From Mucilaginibacter kameinonensis (GTDB lineage: Bacteria; Bacteroidota; Bacteroidia; Sphingobacteriales; Sphingobacteriaceae), in NCBI RefSeq assembly GCF_003675385.1, contig NZ_RCWZ01000001.1, positions 1 to 64,000 of the forward strand: a stretch of 64,000 bases of DNA. Direction: 5' to 3'. The notes under the pieces are model-generated. The model saw nothing but the letters and a program-made list of their open reading frames with translations, was not told where the DNA came from and did no database searches. Each line of letters opens with the position of its first letter. Position 1 is the stretch's first letter. The translations under genes and the position numbers were made by a program. Below, piece after piece: positions 33,657 to 42,217 of this stretch.

Positions 33657-36545
33657 ATGAGTAAAGAAGCAGAAAAAGATCCGCAAAAACATATTATCAT
33701 AAAAGGCGCAAGGGTGCATAACCTTAAAAACCTTGATGTGGCTATCCCCAAAAACAAACTGGTGGTAGTTACCGGCATGTCGGGCTCGGGCAAATCATCG
33801 CTCGCTTTCGATACTTTGTATGCCGAAGGTCAACGCCGTTACGTGGAAAGCCTTTCATCATACGCCCGCCAGTTTTTGGGCCGTATGAACAAACCCGATG
33901 TCGACTACATTAAAGGTATTGCACCTGCAATAGCTATTGAGCAAAAGGTAATTACCTCAAATCCGCGCTCGACAGTTGGTACATCAACCGAAATTTATGA
34001 TTACCTGAAACTGCTGTTCTCGCGTATTGGTAAGACCATATCGCCTATATCCGGCAACATCGTAAAAAAAGATTCGGTTACCGATGTGGTAAACTTTGTG
34101 CTGTCATTGCCCAATGAAACCCAGGTAACCATTCTGGCTCCACTACACCCCCATAACAACAGAAGCCTTAAAGAAGAGCTGGCCGTTTTAATGCAAAAAG
34201 GCTTTGTACGTGTGGAATACAATGGCAAACTTTCGCGCATCGAGTCTTTATTAGAGGACGAAACAGTAGAAAACGTTCCTTTAATGGCAGCCGAACCGGT
34301 AGTCGAGATCAAAAAAACGAAAGCAAAAAAAGCTGCAGCGGAAACTGTTGAAGCCGATCAGCAGACCGCTGTACGTATAGTTGTTGACCGCGTTACCAAA
34401 AACGAAGAGGATGAAACCGTTAGCCGCTTAGGCGATTCGATACAGACTGCTTTTTTTGAAGGCAAAGGTGATTGCTTTGTCCGTTTCCAGGAGCCTGATG
34501 GCGAAACAGAGCACGAACGTTTCTTCTGCGATCGCTTTGAACTGGACGGGCTTAAGTTTGAAGAACCTACGCCAAACTTCTTCAGCTTTAACAATCCTTA
34601 CGGTGCTTGTAAAAAGTGCGAAGGATATGGTAAGGTGATTGGTATTGATGAAGATCTGGTTATCCCCGATAAAAGCAAATCTATTTATGAGGGTGCTATC
34701 GCTCCGTGGCGAGGCGAAAAAATGCGCGAATGGAATGATGCCCTGGTAAGGCATGCACTAAAATTCGATTTCCCTATCCATCGTCAATATAACCAGCTAA
34801 CCGAAAAAGAACAGCGCCTGTTATGGACGGGCAATAAATTTTTCCGTGGCCTTGATGAGTTTTTCAAGGAGATGGAGGAGCAAACGTATAAGATCCAGTA
34901 CCGTGTTTTGCTATCGCGATACAGGGGCAAAACTACTTGCCCGGAGTGTAAGGGCAGTCGTTTACGGATAGATGCTTCTTATGTGAAGATCAGCGAAAAG
35001 TCGATCACCGATGTGGTATTAATGCCATTGGATAAAGCGTTTGAATTTTTCAAATCTCTTGAACTGAACGAAACCGATGCCAAAATCGGTAAACGCCTGC
35101 TGATGGAGATCACCAATCGACTTGGCTTTTTAAATGATGTAGGCTTAAGTTATCTAACGCTTAACCGTTTATCAAATACCTTATCAGGAGGTGAATCTCA
35201 GCGTATCAACCTGGCCACGTCATTAGGCAGCAGCCTTGTGGGTTCGGTTTATGTGTTAGATGAACCAAGTATTGGTCTGCACCCGCGCGATACTCAGCGG
35301 TTAATTACCGTGTTAAAATCTCTCCGCGATGTTGGCAATACCGTACTGGTTGTGGAGCATGAAGAAGAAATTATGAAAGCTGCCGACCATATCATAGATA
35401 TTGGCCCGGAAGCCGGTACACATGGCGGCGAGCTGGTATTTACCGGAACCTATGATGAAATAATAAAGGACGACAAAAGTTTAACCGGCAAATATCTGAG
35501 CGGCCGCGAAGAAATAGCAATCCCGGCAAGTCGTCGTAAATGGCATGATTTTATTGAAATAAAAGGCGCGCGCGAAAACAACCTTCAACATGTAAATGCT
35601 AAGTTCCCATTAGGTGTACTTACGGTTGTTACCGGGGTATCAGGTTCGGGCAAAACCAGTTTGGTGAAACGCATTCTCGCGCCTGCCGTTCAAAAAGCTT
35701 TGGGCAATTACTCAGGTGAGCAAACAGGCTCATACGATGCAATTGACGGCGACTACGGCAAAATTGAACAGGTTGAACTGGTTGACCAAAACCCTATCGG
35801 TCGGTCGTCGCGTTCCAACCCGGTTACTTACGTAAAAGCCTGGGATGAGATCCGTAACCTATATGCTGCCCAACCAGCCGCTAAAGCAGCAGGCTTAAAA
35901 CCTTCGGCGTTTTCATTTAATGTTGAGGGCGGCCGGTGTGATGTTTGCCAGGGCGAAGGCGAGGTTAAGATAGAGATGCAATTTATGGCAGATATCTTCT
36001 TAACCTGCGAAACCTGCGGTGGCCATCGTTTTAAACAACATATATTAGATATCCAATACAAAGAAAAAAACGTATCGGACATCCTGAATATGACCATTGA
36101 TGAGGCCGTTGAGTTTTTTGCCAAAGAGCCAAAGATCATAGCTAAAATAAAACCACTGGTTGATGTTGGTTTGGGTTATGTTCAGTTAGGCCAATCCTCA
36201 AATACCCTATCAGGCGGTGAAGCGCAGCGTATTAAGCTGGCATCATTCCTGGTGAAGGGCAACAACACCAACAAAACGCTGTTTATTTTTGACGAGCCTA
36301 CCACCGGCCTTCACTTTGCTGATATTAAAAAGCTGCTGAAATCATTTGACGCCCTGCTTGATCATGGCAATACCATTATTGTTATTGAACACAATATGGA
36401 TGTGATCAAATGTGCCGACTGGGTAATAGATATCGGCCCCGAAGGCGGCGACCGTGGCGGTAAAGTTGTATTTGAAGGCGTTCCCGAAGACCTTGTAAAA
36501 CAAAAAGAAAGCTATACTGGTAAGTTTTTAAAAGACCGGTTCTAA
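33657..36545 (+). CDS. uvrA: Excinuclease ABC subunit A
   Basis: The 962-residue ABC-type ATPase recognises bulky DNA lesions and loads UvrB for nucleotide excision repair. Two Walker A motifs ([14 protein letters not shown] near residue 40 and [13 protein letters not shown] near residue 660) are each followed by an ABC signature, [12 protein letters not shown] and [12 protein letters not shown]. Zinc-finger Cys pairs are visible as [18 protein letters not shown] and [17 protein letters not shown] Lys/Glu-rich insert at about residues 220-240 ([15 protein letters not shown]) is an unusual linker. Length is normal. The gene is divergent from the sigma factor and ends with a hairpin at 36553. 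Confidence 0.97.
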   Translation: MSKEAEKDPQKHIIIKGARVHNLKNLDVAIPKNKLVVVTGMSGSGKSSLAFDTLYAEGQRRYVESLSSYARQFLGRMNKPDVDYIKGIAPAIAIEQKVITSNPRSTVGTSTEIYDYLKLLFSRIGKTISPISGNIVKKDSVTDVVNFVLSLPNETQVTILAPLHPHNNRSLKEELAVLMQKGFVRVEYNGKLSRIESLLEDETVENVPLMAAEPVVEIKKTKAKKAAAETVEADQQTAVRIVVDRVTKNEEDETVSRLGDSIQTAFFEGKGDCFVRFQEPDGETEHERFFCDRFELDGLKFEEPTPNFFSFNNPYGACKKCEGYGKVIGIDEDLVIPDKSKSIYEGAIAPWRGEKMREWNDALVRHALKFDFPIHRQYNQLTEKEQRLLWTGNKFFRGLDEFFKEMEEQTYKIQYRVLLSRYRGKTTCPECKGSRLRIDASYVKISEKSITDVVLMPLDKAFEFFKSLELNETDAKIGKRLLMEITNRLGFLNDVGLSYLTLNRLSNTLSGGESQRINLATSLGSSLVGSVYVLDEPSIGLHPRDTQRLITVLKSLRDVGNTVLVVEHEEEIMKAADHIIDIGPEAGTHGGELVFTGTYDEIIKDDKSLTGKYLSGREEIAIPASRRKWHDFIEIKGARENNLQHVNAKFPLGVLTVVTGVSGSGKTSLVKRILAPAVQKALGNYSGEQTGSYDAIDGDYGKIEQVELVDQNPIGRSSRSNPVTYVKAWDEIRNLYAAQPAAKAAGLKPSAFSFNVEGGRCDVCQGEGEVKIEMQFMADIFLTCETCGGHRFKQHILDIQYKEKNVSDILNMTIDEAVEFFAKEPKIIAKIKPLVDVGLGYVQLGQSSNTLSGGEAQRIKLASFLVKGNNTNKTLFIFDEPTTGLHFADIKKLLKSFDALLDHGNTIIVIEHNMDVIKCADWVIDIGPEGGDRGGKVVFEGVPEDLVKQKESYTGKFLKDRF

Positions 36546-36552
36546 AACTCAA

Positions 36553-36576
36553 AGCACCCGTTTAAAAGCGGGTGCT
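36553..36576 (+). terminator. Hairpin after uvrA
   Basis: A perfect 8-bp stem, AGCACCCG paired with CGGGTGCT, lies eight bases after the uvrA stop. No T-run follows, so it is a likely but not certain terminator. Confidence 0.6.
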
Positions 36577-36761
36577 CTATAATTCCCCCGACAGGTATAT
36601 TTCGCCTGTAAACACGAACGCGAATCCCTCGCAAGTCTTTGAAAATCAACTTTGATATTCCAAACACGAATATCTACCTTTATTCAGTTCTTCACACCTA
36701 TTTAATCTGAAACGTTCGTTTACAGTATTTTATATATTTCTAAAACCTAAATTTTAAGGCT

Positions 36762-37355
36762 ATGCCAGGAACAAAAGAATTTTATGACACCATTCGTGAC
36801 ACTGTATTTAAAGGTCACCTTTCACAAAGCCAGGTTGATGGCATTGAAACCATTTTGAGCGCTGCCGCAAATGCTGGCATGACAGATCAGCGTAAGGTAG
36901 CCTATATGCTGGGCACTGTTTACCATGAATGCGCCGGTACCATGCAACCGGTAAATGAAAACGGCAAGGGCAAAGGCCATCCTTATGGCGAAAAATTTAA
37001 AATGGAGTCCGGTCCCGGTCACCGGGTACCTTATACCACGCCCGATCAGTTGTATTACGGTCGCGGCTTTGTACAGCTGACCTGGTACGAAAACTACGAC
37101 GCCATTGGCAAACATCTAAACGTCGATCTGCTTAACCATCCCGAACTGGCCTTACAACCAGATATAGCCGCAAAGATCATGATTGACGGCATGACCAAAG
37201 GTATGTTTACCGGCGTTGGCTTAGGTAAATATTTTGATGACACCCATGCCGACTGGATAAACGCCCGCCGCATCATTAACGGCAACGACTGCGATACTTT
37301 GATAGCCGGATATGCCAAAAACTTCTATAAGGGATTGACTGGAATTGATGCGTAA
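36762..37355 (+). CDS. GH19-type chitinase/endolysin-like enzyme without signal peptide
   Basis: The 197-residue protein fits the glycoside hydrolase 19 fold that cleaves chitin or peptidoglycan. Catalytic Glu56 lies in TVYHECAG. The substrate groove motif YYGRGFVQLTWYENY (near residue 103) matches the family's GRGxxQLT, and DWINARRIINGND follows near residue 168. There is no signal peptide or membrane segment, unlike a typical secreted hydrolase; this is the layout of phage endolysins or of effectors exported by another route. Neighbours are not phage-like. An inverted repeat follows at 37365. Confidence 0.78.
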   Translation: MPGTKEFYDTIRDTVFKGHLSQSQVDGIETILSAAANAGMTDQRKVAYMLGTVYHECAGTMQPVNENGKGKGHPYGEKFKMESGPGHRVPYTTPDQLYYGRGFVQLTWYENYDAIGKHLNVDLLNHPELALQPDIAAKIMIDGMTKGMFTGVGLGKYFDDTHADWINARRIINGNDCDTLIAGYAKNFYKGLTGIDA

Positions 37356-37364
37356 AAGAAATTA

Positions 37365-37405
37365 AGCTCAGTTGTTCGAAGTCTTCTGCTCCGGGCAACT
37401 GAGCT
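37365..37405. repeat. 10-bp perfect inverted repeat after the GH19 gene
   Basis: AGCTCAGTTG (37365-37374) and CAACTGAGCT (37396-37405) pair perfectly across a 21-nt loop. No T-run follows. It lies between converging genes and may act as a transcript end. Confidence 0.6.
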
Positions 37406-37437
37406 GTTACTTATAAGTATTGGCAATTAACTCACCC

Positions 37438-37998
37438 CTACTCTACATCCTCTAATTCGAACCCATTTTCCCACAAAATCTTTTTTGTTTTTTTAACTCT
37501 TGCCTTTCTGTTAAAGAAGCCATCGAGCAGATATGCAGGAATAAAAAATATCATCCAGATACCTAATGTAGTAGCATCGGAAATATCCAGATTAAAATTT
37601 ACAACCACCACAACTACAAGCATTAATGATACAAAGCCTATCAATGAATAATAATTTGATTGCCTTAGTTTAAGCCTGAATTCTTCCTTTCTGTATCCTA
37701 ATTTGATTGACAAGTTAAGCGGAGGAAGGAAAAAGAAGAAAAAAAAGAGCTTCTGAAAAAAATTGAGCTCAATGTTGATATTTCTCTCTATATAAGTTTT
37801 AAATGCCCAAACCTTATTATTTATCTGTTTAGTATGATAGGCTGTCATCTCTTCTTCGGACACATTTCTGCTTTTAAATTCAGCAATAGCAACATCTACC
37901 GCAAGTTCAGTGTAGTTGGCAGGGTTATCAATTATTTCCAATAACCTCTCGGTTGTAAACTGCCGGTATTTATGCTGCAGATCTTCTTTTGTGACCAT
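37438..37998 (-). CDS. Membrane protein of unknown function
   Basis: The 186-residue protein has a cytoplasmic-looking N-terminal half (KHRYRQFTTERLLEI, NYTELAVDVAIAEFKSRN). Three hydrophobic segments follow, including a Phe run (LFFFFFFLPPLNLS near residue 86), a Val run (LMLVVVVVVNFNL) and WMIFFIPAYLLDGFF. The C-terminus is charged (KARVKKTKKILWENGF). I do not recognise a family. Homopolymer residue runs make it a possible phase-length region at DNA level, but the coding sequence is intact. Confidence 0.55.
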   Translation of the reverse strand: MVTKEDLQHKYRQFTTERLLEIIDNPANYTELAVDVAIAEFKSRNVSEEEMTAYHTKQINNKVWAFKTYIERNINIELNFFQKLFFFFFFLPPLNLSIKLGYRKEEFRLKLRQSNYYSLIGFVSLMLVVVVVVNFNLDISDATTLGIWMIFFIPAYLLDGFFNRKARVKKTKKILWENGFELEDVE

Positions 37999-38134
37999 TC
38001 AGATTCAGGTAATATTTTATCAAATATAACAAAGCAAGCTAATCGAAAAACAACGGGATCTCTCATATTTCATTCTTAAGTAATAATCAGCCCTCCATTC
38101 ATAACGCTCACCGATAATTGATATATTAGCCTGA

Positions 38135-39772
38135 ATGAATAAGCTGATCACTTACCTCTTTCTATTGTTTGCTATTCAGCTTTGCTCCTGCCATACCGAT
38201 ACTTCTTCCAATCAGCATAAAACGGTTTTTAATATTAACCTTGAAGAAGGCCTAACCTCGCTTGATCCGGCTTTTTGCCGTAACCATTATACCATCTGGA
38301 TGGATAATCAGCTTTATAACGGCCTGGTACAAATTGATGATAGTTTAAAAACCATCCCCTGCATAGCTAAAAGCTGGGAAACATCTGCCGATGGTTTGCT
38401 TTACACCTTCCACCTGCGCAATGATGTTTATTTTCACGACGATCCGCATTTCGTGGGCGGCAAAGGGCGCAGAACGGTAGCCTCAGATTTTGCTTACAGC
38501 TTTGGCAGACTGATCGATCCGAAAGTAGCCTCATCCGGGTCATGGATCTTTAGCGATAAGGTAAAAGATAAAAGCGCTTTCCTCGCGCCTAACGACAGCA
38601 CGTTCCAGATCAGGCTTAAACAGCCGTTTGCGCCATTTTTAAGTCTGCTCACCGCGCAGTATTGCTCGGTGGTGCCAAAAGAGGTAGTTGAATTTTATGG
38701 TAAAGATTTTAGGAGTCACCCCGTTGGCACCGGCCCTTTCAGGTTTAAATACTGGAAAGAAGGCGAAGTACTGGTATTTCTAAAAAACGAACATTACTGG
38801 GAAAAAGACAACAGAGGCAACCGTCTCCCCTATCTCGATGCCATCCGTTCCACTTTTATTGCCGATAAACAGACCTCCTTTTTAGAATTTGTAAAAAAGA
38901 ATATCGACTTTTTGAATGATATTGATGGCAGCTACCGCGATGATATCCTTACCAAATCGGGCAAAATCACGCAAAAATACAAGGGCAAGTTCATCCTGAA
39001 TACTGCCCCTTATTTAAATACCATTTACCTTGGTATGCTGGTTGATACAACCTTGCCCATCGTAAAAAAGTCGCCTTTAAAGCTTTTGAAGATAAGGCAG
39101 GCTATTAACTATGCCATCGACCGCGAAAAAATGATCAAATACCTGCGTAACAGTATGGGTACACCGGGCTATGAGGGCTTTGTGCCCGAAGGTATGCCAG
39201 GCTTTAACGGCACCGGTGTCAAAGGCTATACTTATGACCCGGAAAAAGCCCGCTGTTTGCTTCGTGATGCCGGTTATCCTAATGGTAAAAACATGCCCGA
39301 AATTACGCTGGCTACCACCATTGGCTATCGTAGTTTAATAGAGTATGTGCAAGGACAGCTGGAACGTGTAGGGATAAAAACAAACGTAGAGATCACTCAA
39401 GGGGCCAGTCTGCGTGAACTGATTTCCAAAAACGGCATCAACTTTTTTTATGGTTCATGGATAGCCGACTATCCCGATGCCGAAAATTATCTTTCGGTAT
39501 TCTATTCTAAAAATAAGATCCCGTTTGGCCCAAACTACACCGGCTTTAACAATAAAAAGTTCGACGAACTTTTTGAACAAACCTACCAGGTAAAAGACGA
39601 TGAAAAGCGCTTCGCCATCTATCGCCAGATGGATAACCTAATGATGGAGCAATCGCCGGTTGTGGTGTTATATTACGATAAACTGGTGAACCTTTATCAG
39701 AATAACATCAGCGGTTACAGCTTAAATGGCCAAAATTTACTGGTGCTGAAGCGAGTGGTGAAGGGGTTATAG
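38135..39772 (+). CDS. ABC transporter substrate-binding lipoprotein, family 5 (OppA/DppA-like)
   Basis: The 545-residue peptide- or solute-binding lipoprotein has lipobox L-C-S-C (lipid Cys near residue 19). The N-terminal domain has LDPAFCRNHYTIWMDNQLYNGLV, typical of SBP family 5, and VASDFAYSFGRLIDPK. The middle has the ligand loop TGPFRFKYWKEGE, followed by the hinge with PLLKLLKIRQAINYAIDREKM. The C-terminal lobe is complete. No permease or ATPase gene is in the window, so the transporter partner must lie elsewhere. It converges with purD. Confidence 0.88.
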   Translation: MNKLITYLFLLFAIQLCSCHTDTSSNQHKTVFNINLEEGLTSLDPAFCRNHYTIWMDNQLYNGLVQIDDSLKTIPCIAKSWETSADGLLYTFHLRNDVYFHDDPHFVGGKGRRTVASDFAYSFGRLIDPKVASSGSWIFSDKVKDKSAFLAPNDSTFQIRLKQPFAPFLSLLTAQYCSVVPKEVVEFYGKDFRSHPVGTGPFRFKYWKEGEVLVFLKNEHYWEKDNRGNRLPYLDAIRSTFIADKQTSFLEFVKKNIDFLNDIDGSYRDDILTKSGKITQKYKGKFILNTAPYLNTIYLGMLVDTTLPIVKKSPLKLLKIRQAINYAIDREKMIKYLRNSMGTPGYEGFVPEGMPGFNGTGVKGYTYDPEKARCLLRDAGYPNGKNMPEITLATTIGYRSLIEYVQGQLERVGIKTNVEITQGASLRELISKNGINFFYGSWIADYPDAENYLSVFYSKNKIPFGPNYTGFNNKKFDELFEQTYQVKDDEKRFAIYRQMDNLMMEQSPVVVLYYDKLVNLYQNNISGYSLNGQNLLVLKRVVKGL

Positions 39773-39814
39773 AGATTAGAGGCTGGTGATTAGAGATTAG
39801 GCCAGCTCAAAAAC

Positions 39815-39923
39815 GCCGCTCGGCTCCTGCCGAGTGGCAACTATTTCACGGCCTCCGGCCGCCGTGACGGAGTAGCAGGCCAGAGGCCTGGGAATAACCG
39901 CCACTCGGCAGGAGCCGAGCGGC
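39815..39923. repeat. 109-bp perfect long inverted repeat between convergent genes
   Basis: The arms at 39815-39838 and 39900-39923 are perfectly complementary over 24 bp (GCCGCTCGGCTCCTGCCGAG and its continuation). Each arm contains its own small palindrome, and between the arms are further hairpins (CACGGC/GCCGTG and CAGGCC/GGCCTG). GC content is far above its surroundings. It lies between the converging SBP gene and purD, a position where such elements may end both transcripts. Confidence 0.85.
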
Positions 39924-39964
39924 AGCATTTATTTTTTCATATAGCAAGTCAAATGGCCTAATTC

Positions 39965-41239
39965 CTATAAAAGGTCAAACCCAATATCTTTTCTGAAGTA
40001 CATTCCATCATAATAAATCCGGCTGGCATCGGCGGTAGCCTGCTGCAACGCGCTGAACATATTATCCTGCACAGTAGTAATAGCCAATACGCGACCACCG
40101 GTAGTAATTACGTCCTCGCCATCCATAGCCGTACCCGCGTGAAACACGATGGAATCGCGTACATTTTCGGTACCGGTAATCACTTTATTTTTCAGGTATT
40201 CGCCCGGATAGCCGCCGGCTACCATTACTACAGTAGCAGCAGTTTTAGGGCTGATGGTTAATTCCTTCGTATCCAGATTTCCTTCTGCAACGCCTAATAA
40301 CAGATCAACAAAGTCAGAATCAATACGGCGCATTACACTTTCAGTTTCCGGATCGCCCATGCGGCAGTTGTATTCAATAACCCATGGCTCGCCGTTGCTG
40401 TTCATCAGGCCGATAAAAATAAAGCCTTTATAAGGTATACCATCTTTCTTCAAACCTTCAACAGTCGGGATAATCACGCGCTCCTCTACCTTTTTCATAA
40501 AATCAGCATCGGCAAACGGAACAGGGGAAATAGAACCCATACCACCGGTATTCAAGCCGGTATCACCCTCACCTATACGTTTATAATCTTTGGCTTCGGG
40601 TAATATCTTATAGCTGTTACCATCGGTCATAACAAATACCGATAGCTCGATACCTGTTAAAAACTGTTCAACAACCACGCGTGAGCTTGCTTCGCCAAAT
40701 TTGGCATCGGCCAGCATCGCTTTCAATTCAGTTTGAGCTTCCTCTAAAGTAAGGCAAATCAATACACCTTTTCCCGCGGCAAGGCCATCAGCTTTAAGCA
40801 CTACTGGTAAACCGGCTGTTGCTAAATAGGTAAGGCCATCTTCCAGGCTATCTTTAGTGAAAGTTTTGTAGGCGGCCGTTGGGATGTTGTGCTTCTCCAT
40901 AAATATTTTGGAGAAATCTTTGCTACCCTCTAACTGTGCACCTTCCTGCTGCGGACCAACAACCGGGATGTTTTTCAATTGCTCATCGGCCAGGAAAAAA
41001 TCATGAACACCTTTTACCAACGGCTCTTCCGGCCCAACAAGCACCAGATCAATCCCCTCTTTTAAGACAAGTCCTTTAATGCCCTCAAAGTCGGTAACCT
41101 TAATATTTACGTTGGTACCATACTGTGTAGTACCGGCATTACCGGGAGCAATAAAAAGTTTTTCGCATTTCGGGCTTTGAGCTACTTTCCAGGCGAAGGC
41201 ACTTTCCCTTCCACCCGAACCAAGAATCAGGATATTCAT
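39965..41239 (-). CDS. purD: Phosphoribosylamine-glycine ligase (GAR synthetase)
   Basis: The 424-residue ATP-grasp enzyme makes glycinamide ribonucleotide in purine biosynthesis. N-terminal motif MNILILGSGGRESAFAWK, the ATP-grasp core with FIGLMNSNGEPWVIEYNCRMGDPETE and the late AGGYPGEY motif are those of PurD. Length matches. It is not next to other pur genes. A -7 element TATCTTTG (complement of 41244-41251) lies 5 nt before the ATG, so its mRNA is nearly leaderless. Confidence 0.96.
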   Translation of the reverse strand: MNILILGSGGRESAFAWKVAQSPKCEKLFIAPGNAGTTQYGTNVNIKVTDFEGIKGLVLKEGIDLVLVGPEEPLVKGVHDFFLADEQLKNIPVVGPQQEGAQLEGSKDFSKIFMEKHNIPTAAYKTFTKDSLEDGLTYLATAGLPVVLKADGLAAGKGVLICLTLEEAQTELKAMLADAKFGEASSRVVVEQFLTGIELSVFVMTDGNSYKILPEAKDYKRIGEGDTGLNTGGMGSISPVPFADADFMKKVEERVIIPTVEGLKKDGIPYKGFIFIGLMNSNGEPWVIEYNCRMGDPETESVMRRIDSDFVDLLLGVAEGNLDTKELTISPKTAATVVMVAGGYPGEYLKNKVITGTENVRDSIVFHAGTAMDGEDVITTGGRVLAITTVQDNMFSALQQATADASRIYYDGMYFRKDIGFDLL

Positions 41240-41243
41240 GCGG

Positions 41244-41251
41244 CAAAGATA
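41244..41251 (-). promoter_or_regulatory. -7 element for purD, nearly leaderless
   Basis: TATCTTTG on the minus strand, with only the 4 bases CCGC between it and the ATG at 41239. Transcription should begin at or near the start codon. No clear -33 TTG at 19-20 nt was found. Confidence 0.5.
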
Positions 41252-41317
41252 GTTTTTTTAACAAGGCTTTGATACTATATATGAGGCTACTTGTGTTATA
41301 AGTAGTAAATTTACCAC

Positions 41318-41890
41318 ATGGCCCGTAGACTTGAAAAGTTTGAAAAGCTTCCGGTATATCAAAAATCACAGGAACTGTTTGACCTGGCAGATGTAATTGC
41401 CGAATCATTAAAAGAGGACAGTATGAAAGAACATCTGGCAGTGCAGATGTGCAGCAATGCCGCGCTAATCCAGGCAAAAATTGCCGGCGCCGAAGGTGGT
41501 AGTCTTTATTCACTACGGATGCAGAACGCCGTGCTCATTAAACTGGCCGTGCAGGATATGTTCAATGCTGTTTCTTTTGCATCGATGGTTAAAATTAACC
41601 AGGAAGACTATGTAAACTTAATGCGCGACAAGATAGAAGAGTTCCGGCTTGTGTTTGTTGACTGGATCCGCGGGTTTGATAAAACCTATGATATTCCAGA
41701 TAACTGGGCCATCCGCTTTGATACCAGCACACCTGAGCAGGAAAAGCTGGAAGAACTTATGTTTGATGAGGACAGGTTTTTTGGCGATTTTAACGAGGAT
41801 GACGAGGAAATAGACGATTTTGAAGACCTGGATGACGACGATAGCTATGACGAGGACGGAGATGACGACAAAAACAACAACGATAAATAA
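41318..41890 (+). CDS. Helical protein with a long acidic tail, function unknown
   Basis: The 190-residue soluble protein has about 125 helix-rich residues (KLPVYQKSQELFDLADVIAESL, CSNAALIQAKIAGAEG, IEEFRLVFVDWIRG), which recalls four-helix bundle proteins but without a motif I can name. The last ~45 residues are nearly all Asp/Glu (EDDEEIDDFEDLDDDDSYDE and onward), a tail of the sort that binds basic proteins or metals. It has no signal peptide. It is divergent from purD with 78 bp between them and ends in an inverted-repeat region before secA. Confidence 0.6.
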   Translation: MARRLEKFEKLPVYQKSQELFDLADVIAESLKEDSMKEHLAVQMCSNAALIQAKIAGAEGGSLYSLRMQNAVLIKLAVQDMFNAVSFASMVKINQEDYVNLMRDKIEEFRLVFVDWIRGFDKTYDIPDNWAIRFDTSTPEQEKLEELMFDEDRFFGDFNEDDEEIDDFEDLDDDDSYDEDGDDDKNNNDK

Positions 41891-41948
41891 ACCAGGGTAT
41901 TTTGATTTCGAATTTCGAATGTTCAATTTCGGATTTTTCTTGTTGAGC

Positions 41949-42009
41949 TTATCGAATTAAGAATTTATCGAACTTGCTAAGCATTCTGTCAATTCCCTTA
42001 ATTCGATAA
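41949..42009. repeat. 13-bp perfect inverted repeat upstream of secA
   Basis: TTATCGAATTAAG (41949-41961) and CTTAATTCGATAA (41997-42009) pair perfectly. The 41891-42217 gap also holds CGAATTTCGAAT-like words and no coding sequence I can support; a candidate secA promoter lies at 42141. Confidence 0.6.
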
Positions 42010-42140
42010 ATTCGAGTTCAGACATTTAATAACACCGCATAATTCAATAATTAAAAACAAATACAAACAGTTCAATGTCAATCTTTCATCCGGCGGCAGT
42101 GCTTTAGGCCTTAAACCTTTCGGCATTCGGCACAAAATCT

Positions 42141-42148
42141 TACATTTG
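42141..42148 (+). promoter_or_regulatory. Candidate -7 element for secA
   Basis: TACATTTG matches TAnnTTTG. It lies 69 nt before the secA ATG at 42218, giving a leader of about 64 nt. A TTG at the -33 position is not present. Confidence 0.4.
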
Positions 42149-42217
42149 CCTGTCAATTTGGCTCTATTGGCCGCTATGGCGCAATTGTTGAACCCGGTTG
42201 AATCATAATAAAATAAT

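Noticed and set aside
36762..37355. A prophage suggested by the GH19-type gene
   Set aside because: No holin, capsid, tail, portal or integrase gene is near; neighbours are chromosomal genes.
37438..37998. Phase-variable gene from Phe and Val runs
   Set aside because: The runs are in the residues; at DNA level the codons are mixed, so no long single-base tract supports slippage.
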